A stretch of 14,281 bases of DNA, from the NCBI GenBank assembly GCA_937862595.1, contig CALMFL010000262.1, forward strand, positions 1 through 14,281. Direction: 5' to 3'. The first letter of the stretch is position 1. Every line of letters starts with the position of its first letter. The DNA comes from an uncultured Fidelibacterota bacterium (lineage in GTDB: Bacteria > Fidelibacterota > Fidelibacteria > Fidelibacterales > Fidelibacteraceae). The notes beneath the pieces were generated by a model. It was given only the letters and a program-made list of their open reading frames with translations. It was not told the origin of the DNA and ran no database searches. The translations under genes were made by a program, and so were the position numbers. This document shows positions 7,859 through 13,669 of this stretch, piece by piece.

Positions 7859-8466
7859 AACGTTTTACCCTCATCCTTTTCCTGACGCTGCACTGCCTGT
7901 CCGCGGCATCCTATACCTCGATGGGCCAGGTCCGCCGCATCAGCGGCGTGGACCTTCGCATGACCGATTACGGGTCCGCGCTCGGCGGCATCCTGCAGTG
8001 GCGGCTTCTGAACAACCTTCACGCCGGGTTGCAGGCGAACTGGACCTTCGTCTCCAGCGGAAAAGAATACACCCTGACGGATCCCTACACGGGATACACC
8101 TATAAGCTGAACACGATCCACCTTGATTTCGTCAAGGCCGGCCTTTTCGTGAAACAGCATTTCTTTACCGGCCAGCTGGCCAACACCTTTGCCCCCTATG
8201 TCTCCCTTCAGGCGGGACCGGTCCTGGCCATCGACACCGACAACGACCCCTGGGCGACGATCTCCCGCTACGAGGACGCCCTCTTTTATCTCGGGTTCTA
8301 CACCCATTTTCATTTCGGGATCGACTTCATGATGGAGAAAGGGTCCTCCCTTTCGGTCGCCGTCGGATATGAGATGAACCGTTTCAACCGCGCCGTCGAT
8401 GAAGAATTCCTGAAAGGCGCCTGGAACGGGGCCGCGCTGATCCTGAATTACGGAAAATACTTCTAA
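7855..8466 (+). CDS. Predicted small outer membrane beta-barrel protein
   Basis: A 203-residue exported protein without a confident family name. MKRF followed by a hydrophobic stretch to about residue 18 looks like a type I signal peptide, with cleavage near LSAAS. The rest has the hallmarks of a small outer membrane barrel: alternating hydrophobic and polar residues, glycine and aromatic rich strands such as HAGLQANWTF and LFYLGFYTHFHFGIDF, and a C-terminus ending in Y and F (NYGKYF), typical of the terminal barrel strand. GGGAG precedes the start, which overlaps the coaX stop by ATGA; the stop shares its last A with the rsmE start. An outer membrane gene so tightly embedded between coaX and rsmE suggests long-standing co-transcription, but no functional link is evident. 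Confidence 0.75.
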   Translation: MKRFTLILFLTLHCLSAASYTSMGQVRRISGVDLRMTDYGSALGGILQWRLLNNLHAGLQANWTFVSSGKEYTLTDPYTGYTYKLNTIHLDFVKAGLFVKQHFFTGQLANTFAPYVSLQAGPVLAIDTDNDPWATISRYEDALFYLGFYTHFHFGIDFMMEKGSSLSVAVGYEMNRFNRAVDEEFLKGAWNGAALILNYGKYF

Positions 8467-9158
8467 TGGCGCACGAACAATTCTTTTTTTCTCAGGGCAT
8501 CAGGGATGAGCTGATCCTCATTGAGGGCGGAGAGCATCTGCACCTTTCCCGGGTCATGCGGAAAAACACCGGGGACCGGATCTGGATCGCGGACGGGAAG
8601 GGCACGGCCTATCATGCCGAGATCACGGACATCGGCAAAGAATCCACTCACTGTAAGATACTGGAACGGCATCAGGGCTTCGGCGAACCCCGGAACAAGG
8701 TGTCTCTGGCCGTGGGCATCATCAAGCCCGCGCACTGGGAGATCCTGCTGGAAAAGGCCGTGGAACTCGGCGTTCACGAGATTTGCCCCCTGATTACCCG
8801 CTATACAATTGTGCCGGGCATCAAGCGCGAGCGCTGCGAAAAGATCCTGATGGCGGCCATGAAACAGAGCGGGCGCTCCTATCTCCCCCGCCTGCACGAT
8901 CCGCTTCCTTATAAAGATCTTTTTTCGTCCAAAAGGACCGGGACCGTCTACCTCTGCGACAACCAGGAAGACTACCCTGATTTGGATCCCGGAAGAGAGA
9001 ACGCGGAGTATCTCGTGCTGATCGGACCGGAAGGCGGTTTTTCGCCGGAAGAGGCCGGTCTGGCGATCGCGCATGGCGCCAAACCCGTGCTTCTCGCCAA
9101 CCGCCGTCTGCGGACGGAAACGGCCTGCATGGCGGCCCTGTCACGCCTTGTCGTTTAG
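8466..9158 (+). CDS. rsmE: 16S rRNA (uracil(1498)-N(3))-methyltransferase
   Basis: SPOUT-class methyltransferase that methylates N3 of U1498 in 16S rRNA, at the decoding region of the 30S subunit. The 230-residue protein has a PUA-like N-terminal domain with HLSRVMR (26-32), then EKAVELGV (96-103), MKQSGRS (132-138), and the SAM-binding trefoil knot made of IGPEGGFSPEE (186-196) and LLANRRLRTETACMAA (209-224). All are typical. The start is joined to the previous stop as TAATG, giving translational coupling. Nine bases separate its stop from the lipoprotein gene that follows. Confidence 0.96.
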   Translation: MAHEQFFFSQGIRDELILIEGGEHLHLSRVMRKNTGDRIWIADGKGTAYHAEITDIGKESTHCKILERHQGFGEPRNKVSLAVGIIKPAHWEILLEKAVELGVHEICPLITRYTIVPGIKRERCEKILMAAMKQSGRSYLPRLHDPLPYKDLFSSKRTGTVYLCDNQEDYPDLDPGRENAEYLVLIGPEGGFSPEEAGLAIAHGAKPVLLANRRLRTETACMAALSRLVV

Positions 9159-9167
9159 GGGAATGAT

Positions 9168-9833
9168 ATGATCAGATTAAAGTTCTTCGCCTTTCCGCTT
9201 ATGATCGCGCTTTTGTTTTCTTCCTGCCAACAGGATATCAAACCCTTGAACGATTACGCGCACTGGCATGAGCGCATGGTCCTGTTCATCCATGAACAGG
9301 ACAGCATACGGGAAGGCTCCGCCATCTTTTTCGGCAATTCCATCACGGAAGGCTTCGACCTGGAAGCCTTTTTCCCCGAATGGCAAACGGTGAACCGGGG
9401 GATCGTCTCCGACCATATTGACGGCCTGACCGAACGAATGGAGGTGTGTCTCGGAAAGGCGGAGCACGCAAGGCTCTTCGTTCTGATCGGGATCAACGAC
9501 ATCGGAGCCGGCCGCAGCGAAAAAGAGATCAAATACTTATACCGCACCCTGGTCAAACGGATCGCCGCAGACTACGACTATGACGTCTACCTGCATTCCG
9601 TTCTTCCCACATCCCCCCGCTGGAAAAACTGTCCGCCGGAGACGATCAAAAACCTGAACGCGTATATTGAGAAACTGGCGACACGGCACGGCATGACCTA
9701 CGTGAACATCTATCCCCTTTTTAAGGCCGCCGATTCGGACCACGCCAACCCCGGCCTGTTCCGGGATGGACTTCACCCCAACCGGGCAGGCTATGCCCTG
9801 TGGGCGGAGCACCTGCGGACTATGGTAAAATAA
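9168..9833 (+). CDS. GDSL/SGNH-family hydrolase lipoprotein
   Basis: A 221-residue exported lipase/esterase-like protein. The signal peptide ends in FSSC with the acylated cysteine at C20, and the mature start CQQD puts polar and acidic residues next to the lipid anchor, compatible with outer membrane placement. SGNH blocks are complete: block I GNSIT (56-60) with the nucleophile S58, where asparagine stands in the usual aspartate position of GDS; block II glycine G78 in NRG; block III GIND (108-111) with N110; and block V DGLH (200-203) giving D200 and H203. It is therefore probably active on an ester, such as an acetylated glycan or a lipid; the substrate is unknown. GGGGA precedes the start. 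It is the last gene of the gatB operon; no rho-independent terminator was found downstream. Confidence 0.9.
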   Translation: MIRLKFFAFPLMIALLFSSCQQDIKPLNDYAHWHERMVLFIHEQDSIREGSAIFFGNSITEGFDLEAFFPEWQTVNRGIVSDHIDGLTERMEVCLGKAEHARLFVLIGINDIGAGRSEKEIKYLYRTLVKRIAADYDYDVYLHSVLPTSPRWKNCPPETIKNLNAYIEKLATRHGMTYVNIYPLFKAADSDHANPGLFRDGLHPNRAGYALWAEHLRTMVK

Positions 9834-9868
9834 CAGAGCGCAGGGTTCTTCGCACCTGCCGTCTTCCA

Positions 9869-9895
9869 TCTCACGTCTCACGTCTCACGTCTCAC
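9869..9895. repeat. Tandem heptamer array TCTCACG, four copies
   Basis: Three exact copies of TCTCACG at 9869, 9876 and 9883, and a fourth (TCTCACC) at 9890. Further exact copies stand alone at 9987-9993 and 10014-10020. The array lies 36 bases after the stop of the GDSL lipoprotein and does not look like a terminator. Confidence 0.9.
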
Positions 9896-9984
9896 CAGCC
9901 TGCGCCCCTCCTACGCCCCCATGGGGCTACGGAGCGCTTCTCCAGCCTCCGCTCAAGCTACGGCATGGCACAGCGGCTGGCAGG
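9896..9984. repeat. GC-rich structured segment flanked by heptamer copies
   Basis: About 90 bases with strong potential secondary structure: palindrome CCCCATGGGG (9917-9926), GAGCG/CGCTC arms (9932-9936 and 9950-9954), CAGC-G-GCTG, and CCAGCC/GGCTGG near the two ends. The motif TCTCACGTCT ends the left array and recurs just after the segment (9987-9996). It looks like a dispersed non-coding repeat, but no second copy is in the window to prove it. Confidence 0.45.
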
Positions 9985-10122
9985 CGTCTCACGTCTTAAA
10001 TAGTCCTTTCAAATCTCACGCTCTTTCTTTACATTTTTCAATCTTAAAAGCTATGTGCAAAAGAAAGCCTTTCCTCCGACAGCTTCCCGGCGGTCCGCAG
10101 TGGGACTCGTTGAGGCGAAGCC

Positions 10123-10353
10123 GTGGCAGGACAAATTCTTCCTGATTTAATGATTTTGATGAACCTCACGATCCCAATGCGGATCTTTCCGTCTTACATA
10201 ATCCGACCGACGGAATGCTTGATCCCTGAGGGTGTTCCTATTTCTGAATTATTGTCAACTATACACCTCTGCCAGAGAGATTTAGAAAATAATGTCATTA
10301 AGCATATTGACACACTAAGCGGCATAAAAACGAACGAAAACAGCCTGTCATGA
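10123..10353 (+). CDS. Doubtful 76-residue open frame
   Basis: An open frame from a GTG, without a ribosome site and with no recognisable domain. The main argument for it is that its TGA overlaps the start of the membrane protein gene as ATGA, a usual sign of coupling. Against it, the first third lies in repeat-like sequence and its neighbouring frames also look protein-like in part. The segment from about residue 30 (ECLIPEGVPISELL and onward) has a plausible helical composition. It could be a short leader gene, the tail of a decayed gene, or not coding. Confidence 0.2.
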   Translation: MAGQILPDLMILMNLTIPMRIFPSYIIRPTECLIPEGVPISELLSTIHLCQRDLENNVIKHIDTLSGIKTNENSLS

Positions 10354-10961
10354 AGAATTTAGAAAAATGGATTATTGCTTTGATTTTCGGAAGTTTGTTT
10401 CCTTTATCGTTAGGACTATTATCAGTAACCATATGGATGCTTTTTGATAAGTCGGAAAGTAGACCTCTTATTTATTTAGCAATTGGATTATTAACAGGTA
10501 TATTGATTGACGTAAAATTTTTAAAAGGTTGGATCAGACAAAGATATCATTTGCCGATTTGGATAATCGCTTTGATATATTTAGTATACAATGTCTTTGT
10601 TTATGGGTTTTTTATGGGACTTCCGGTTTTTAATATGTTCTTAGGTTTGTTAGCAGGATATTATTTTGGTAATAGGATCTGTTTTAATAAAGTAAAATCA
10701 GAATGTTATCCTAAACTAATAAGTCAAGTCTCGATGTTTTCAGGTTTGATAATGACGTTAGTATGTGTTTCCTCTGGATTTCTGGCATTAGTGGATTTTG
10801 GAGCGGCAGGCATGATTGAAAACGTATTAGGGCTAAAATTCGAAGTTACAAATTTAATGATGTGGGGAATTGTATTAGTTGGAGGAGTATTATTAATCTT
10901 GGCAACCATCTTATTGACAAGAATCACAATGATAAAAACCATAAAATTTTACTCCCGCTAA
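10350..10961 (+). CDS. AT-rich gene for a multi-pass membrane protein of unknown function
   Basis: A 203-residue protein made almost entirely of hydrophobic segments: about six membrane helices near 7-30, 40-54, 68-82, 84-105, 127-150 and 172-195, joined by short loops with lysine and arginine. I recognise no family. It has no signal peptide apart from the first helix. The gene is strikingly AT-rich, with many A/T third positions (TTA, ATA, AAA, TTT codons), unlike the GC-rich housekeeping genes on its left, which suggests recent transfer. No Shine-Dalgarno is visible; the start overlaps the stop of the doubtful upstream frame as ATGA. Its stop codon lies inside the left arm of an imperfect inverted repeat (10956-11086), so gene plus repeat may have moved together. 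Confidence 0.75.
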   Translation: MKNLEKWIIALIFGSLFPLSLGLLSVTIWMLFDKSESRPLIYLAIGLLTGILIDVKFLKGWIRQRYHLPIWIIALIYLVYNVFVYGFFMGLPVFNMFLGLLAGYYFGNRICFNKVKSECYPKLISQVSMFSGLIMTLVCVSSGFLALVDFGAAGMIENVLGLKFEVTNLMMWGIVLVGGVLLILATILLTRITMIKTIKFYSR

Positions 10962-11086
10962 CATTCGATCATATTAATTTGGGGTAAAGCGGTTGTTCGG
11001 TCATCGTGCAACGCATCAACTTTCTGAAACGTCCGATAAGAACGAAGCCCACTCTCCCAAATGTCTCATACCGCAAAACGTAACCG
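10956..11086. repeat. Imperfect inverted repeat after the membrane gene, attC-like in layout
   Basis: Outer arms CGCTAACATTCG (10956-10967) and the complement of CCGCAAAACGTAACCG (11071-11086) match in part (CG-T-AC-TT). Inner arms ATTTGGG (10977-10983) and CCCAAAT (11056-11062) match exactly and sit at similar distances from the outer arms (21 and 24 bases). The centre carries GTGCAACGCATCAACTTTC. A stop codon lying within the left arm and a long imperfect fold recall integron attC sites, but the conserved core sites are not convincing and no integrase is present. Confidence 0.3.
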
Positions 11087-11127
11087 TCTCGCGCGAAAAC
11101 TCAAGGACAAAAGGTGCGGGTAAAAAA

Positions 11128-12357
11128 ATGAAAAAAATACTAATTATCATCATCACTGTTTGTTTTTTAATTCCTGTTGCCTGTTCTCAGGATAAATCGG
11201 GCAAATCAATTACCGTCCCTTTCATTTTGGACCACAACCGGATGCTGGTTGAGGCAGAACTGCAGGGCAGGGACGGAAGCTGGCATAAAGCCCGTCTTTG
11301 GGTTGATTCGGGAAGTACGGAATTTTTTATCAGCGGGGCGCTGGCCCGGGATCTGGGAATTGACCTTTCAGCGGCGGAAGACCCCGCCTTTCAAAGCGCC
11401 GATCTTGATATTCAAGGCCTTTTTGGCATTCGTATCGGCGGGAAAGACCTTGATCCGGGAGGAGAAAGCATACATGTTAAGTTTCAGCCCTACTGGTTGT
11501 TCACGACCATGCAAAGCGACGGGAACCTGCCCCCTTCCCTGTTAAAAAAATATCATATTGTCTTCGATTACCCCCGCCGGAGGCTGACGATCGCCGATCC
11601 GGGCAAAATTAAACCAAGAGGGAACGCCTCTCCCGCAAGCATCCATCCCCAAACGGGTATTGTCCAGCTGGATGCATCGATCGAAGGAAACAGTTACAGT
11701 TTTGCCTTAGATATGGGCGCTTCGTACAGTTATATTTCCGAAGCAAAACTTGCCGAATTATTAACCTTGCATCCCGAATGGTCGAATGTGACCGGAACGC
11801 TCGGTTATTCAAACATGTGGGGCTGGTGGCCATTCAACGAACAGTCGTTTTCTCTTGTGCGAATTCCAAAAATTCAATGGGGAAATATCACACTGAAAAA
11901 CACCGGTATTGCAGGTGTCCCTGATTTTTCGCACTCCGGACAAACGCTGGGGGAATGGTACTCGTCAAAAACATCCCGTCCCGTTGACGGTTTTCTTGGC
12001 GCAAATGCCCTGAAAGCTTATCGCGTTGAAATTGACTATGCCAATCATTGCGTTTACTTCGAGAAAGGCAAGCATAGATCACAACCCGAAATGGATATGG
12101 TGGGTATCTCTGTCAGGCAATTGCCCGATCTGACTTATCAGGTCCTGGGGCTTGTTATTGCTAAAGGAACACTCCCGGTACAGGGGCTCGAGCCCGGAGA
12201 TATCATTGTGAGCATTGACGGTTTCGCGGTCAAGGGTGCGACCATGGGAACTGTTGTTGATAAGCTGAGAGGGAAAACCGGAGCGATCCGGCAAATAATC
12301 ATTGACAGAAACGGGAAAAAAATCCTTGTTAATGCCAGGGTTGAGCATTATTTATAA
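11128..12357 (+). CDS. Exported two-lobed aspartyl-protease-like protein with C-terminal PDZ domain
   Basis: A 409-residue exported protein. The N-terminus MKK plus hydrophobic 4-18 is a signal peptide; C19 follows PVA, an imperfect lipobox, so lipoprotein or signal peptidase I processing are both possible. Two retropepsin-like lobes follow: lobe 1 with WVDSGSTEF (58-66, D60) and lobe 2 with FALDMGASYSYI (192-203, D195), closing with VDGFLGANAL (286-295) and the IDY...VYFEK strands. Residues from about 335 form a PDZ domain with GLEPGDIIVSIDG (353-365). This is the aspartyl protease plus PDZ layout common in Bacteroidota; two D-x-G motifs in one chain might allow an intramolecular pair. The frame is open upstream to 10993, but the start at 11128 is preferred because it begins the signal peptide. 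Ribosome site is weak (AAGG about 13 bases upstream). Activity is inferred. Confidence 0.8.
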   Translation: MKKILIIIITVCFLIPVACSQDKSGKSITVPFILDHNRMLVEAELQGRDGSWHKARLWVDSGSTEFFISGALARDLGIDLSAAEDPAFQSADLDIQGLFGIRIGGKDLDPGGESIHVKFQPYWLFTTMQSDGNLPPSLLKKYHIVFDYPRRRLTIADPGKIKPRGNASPASIHPQTGIVQLDASIEGNSYSFALDMGASYSYISEAKLAELLTLHPEWSNVTGTLGYSNMWGWWPFNEQSFSLVRIPKIQWGNITLKNTGIAGVPDFSHSGQTLGEWYSSKTSRPVDGFLGANALKAYRVEIDYANHCVYFEKGKHRSQPEMDMVGISVRQLPDLTYQVLGLVIAKGTLPVQGLEPGDIIVSIDGFAVKGATMGTVVDKLRGKTGAIRQIIIDRNGKKILVNARVEHYL

Positions 12358-12361
12358 AAAT

Positions 12362-12383
12362 TTACGTATCGTAATTATTTTTT
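12362..12383 (+). terminator. Probable rho-independent terminator after the PDZ protease-like gene
   Basis: TTACG (12362-12366), a three-base loop and CGTAA (12370-12374) form a short stem followed by TTATTTTTT. It lies four bases after the stop codon. The stem is only 5 bp and AT-rich, so termination may be partial. Confidence 0.5.
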
Positions 12384-12488
12384 AGCAAATGATCCTGAAC
12401 GCATGTTGTTTTTCTGAAGTTTTGAAATAGGGTTCATACCGGCCAAACAAAAGCACCCTATCGTTTAATAACGAAATACGCCTCCCGC

Positions 12489-12661
12489 AAAAGGGCAAGA
12501 CCATGATCAAAGAAACCGCCTCGATCCACGATTTTGATTTCGCGCTGATCTGCGACTATGATTCACGTCTGGAACGGCAAGGGCCGGGCAGTCCGGAAGC
12601 GATCCCGAAGGCCCTGAGTTTTAGCGCAACACGGGCGCTTCGCATCGCCTCAAACCGTTGA
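12489..12661 (+). pseudogene. Truncated copy of the downstream methyltransferase gene
   Basis: From an ATG at 12503 the frame encodes 52 residues and then stops (TGA 12659-12661). Its first 40 residues match the start of the methyltransferase at 13670 in 33 positions, sharing TASIHDFDF, LICDY and SRLERQGPGSPEA. Over 108 aligned bases (12515-12622 against 13682-13789) 100 are identical. The match includes the bases just before the ATG (AAAGGG, AAGACC). Past residue 40 it degenerates, though ALRIA still resembles ASRIA of the full gene, as if two codons had been lost. The SAM-binding glycine motif and all later domains are absent, so it cannot be a working enzyme. Four of the seven changed codons in the core change the residue, including a proline, in keeping with relaxed selection. 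Confidence 0.85.
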
Positions 12662-12665
12662 CGCC

Positions 12666-12683
12666 AAGCCTAAGGAGGGCTTC
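12666..12683 (+). promoter_or_regulatory. Strong Shine-Dalgarno within a small hairpin
   Basis: TAAGGAGG (12671-12678) is a full match to the anti-Shine-Dalgarno. Seven of these bases form the loop of a possible 5-bp stem AAGCC/GGCTT (12666-12670 and 12678-12682). It sits 13 bases before the ATG at 12693 and about 31 before the ATG at 12711. Its distance is long for either start. Confidence 0.35.
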
Positions 12684-12692
12684 ACGAAACGA

Positions 12693-13646
12693 ATGCAACG
12701 AAAATGCAATATGAGAACGTTCGTACTCTTCGCCTTTGCAACGGCGGTCCTCACGGCTTGCTGCAAACAAGCGCTTTATCGTCAGGACCACGAATCCGTT
12801 CCGATCAAAAATCTCAGGGACAAGACATTCGTAAGCGTTCGCGTCGGAAATAAAACCGTACCCGACATCCTGCTCGATACGGGTTTTGATTTTGACGGCA
12901 TCATCCTGTATAATCCCGCTTACCGCGATTCGCTTGTGCTTAGCGGGGCGGATTCGGTATCCCTTGGCGGAGCGGGAAGCGGTAAAAATCAAAATGCCCT
13001 GATGATCGACTCTGCGAGTTTATTCCTTGGAAATCATGAGCTCGTTAACCAACGGATCATTGTTCTGCTCAGCGATATCTATAAAGGATTTCCCTCAAAC
13101 GGCATTATCGGCTATTCGCTTTTCGGGCATTATACGGTTGAAATAGATTACGACAAGAATATTCTGGTTTTACATGATGGTGATACATTCAAACCGGATC
13201 CCCGCTTTATCAGGATACCTGTCTATTTCAAGGACAGCCGAATGATCCCCTGGATCGACGTCTCTGTCGTCATCGATCATGAGGAACCCGTTAACATTTC
13301 GGCTTACATCGACCTTGCCGACAGAGATCCTATGGTTTTGCTTGAACGGCACACAATGAAATTCGCCTTACCCGAAACAACGGAAAACAAGTACCTTGGC
13401 ACAGGGCTGAGCGGCGACATTTACGGCGGTACCGGAAAAATTTCCGGGCTGATCCTCGGCGCTTATCAGCTTAAGGATGTAAGAGTATCCGTTGCGCCGG
13501 CAGAGATAAGGTCGAAACAAAAAGATGCCGATGCCGTCATCGGCTGCGGAGCGCTGAACAGGTTCAACCTGATCTTTGATTATAAGAACAAGTGTCTCTA
13601 CTTAAAACCAAATGATTCATTCAATAAACCTTTCTTTCAAGAATAA
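12693..13646 (+). CDS. Lipoprotein related to retropepsin-like aspartyl proteases
   Basis: A 317-residue exported lipoprotein, or 311 if it begins at the ATG at 12711, which gives the more typical signal MRTFVLFAF with lipobox LTAC (C17 in that numbering); the Shine-Dalgarno-like TAAGGAGG is closer to 12693. Numbered from 12711, lobe 1 has VSVRVGN (41-47), ILLDTGFDFDG (53-63, D56) and NGIIGYSLFGHYTVEIDYD (130-148). Lobe 2 has YIDLADRDP (199-207), where the D-T-G is degenerate, and DAVIGCGALNRFNLIFDY (274-291). One intact DTG argues for a homodimeric retropepsin-type enzyme or a non-catalytic binding protein. Unlike its neighbour at 11128 it has no PDZ domain. It lies exactly between the truncated and the full methyltransferase copies, with 23 bases before the latter, so it is probably co-transcribed with the full copy. 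Confidence 0.75.
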   Translation: MQRKCNMRTFVLFAFATAVLTACCKQALYRQDHESVPIKNLRDKTFVSVRVGNKTVPDILLDTGFDFDGIILYNPAYRDSLVLSGADSVSLGGAGSGKNQNALMIDSASLFLGNHELVNQRIIVLLSDIYKGFPSNGIIGYSLFGHYTVEIDYDKNILVLHDGDTFKPDPRFIRIPVYFKDSRMIPWIDVSVVIDHEEPVNISAYIDLADRDPMVLLERHTMKFALPETTENKYLGTGLSGDIYGGTGKISGLILGAYQLKDVRVSVAPAEIRSKQKDADAVIGCGALNRFNLIFDYKNKCLYLKPNDSFNKPFFQE

Positions 13647-13669
13647 AGGGTTCAGAAAAAGGGAAGACC

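Larger units (their letters stand above)
9834..10349. other. 516-base region without a confident gene, rich in repeats
   Basis: Between the GDSL lipoprotein and the AT-rich membrane gene lie, in order, a tandem TCTCACG array, a GC-rich palindromic segment, a second and third isolated TCTCACG, and from about 10050 a stretch that reads as protein-like in three successive frames. GC content falls sharply from about 10180 onward. No terminator with a T run was found for the upstream operon. Confidence 0.7.

Noticed and set aside
9838..9862. GCAGG/CCTGC arms as a terminator of the gatB operon
   Set aside because: A 5-bp stem with a 10-base loop and no T run.
9800..10145. Short open frames of 67 and 74 residues through the repeat region
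   Set aside because: They read through the heptamer array and the palindromic segment, lack ribosome sites, and have repeat-derived composition.
10956..11086. A true integron attC site
   Set aside because: Left as attC-like only: the core-site consensus is not met at both ends and no integrase or cassette array is present.
10993..11127. Upstream extension of the PDZ protease-like protein by 45 residues
   Set aside because: It would place a signal peptide in the middle of the protein and run through the inverted repeat; the start at 11128 fits a signal peptide.
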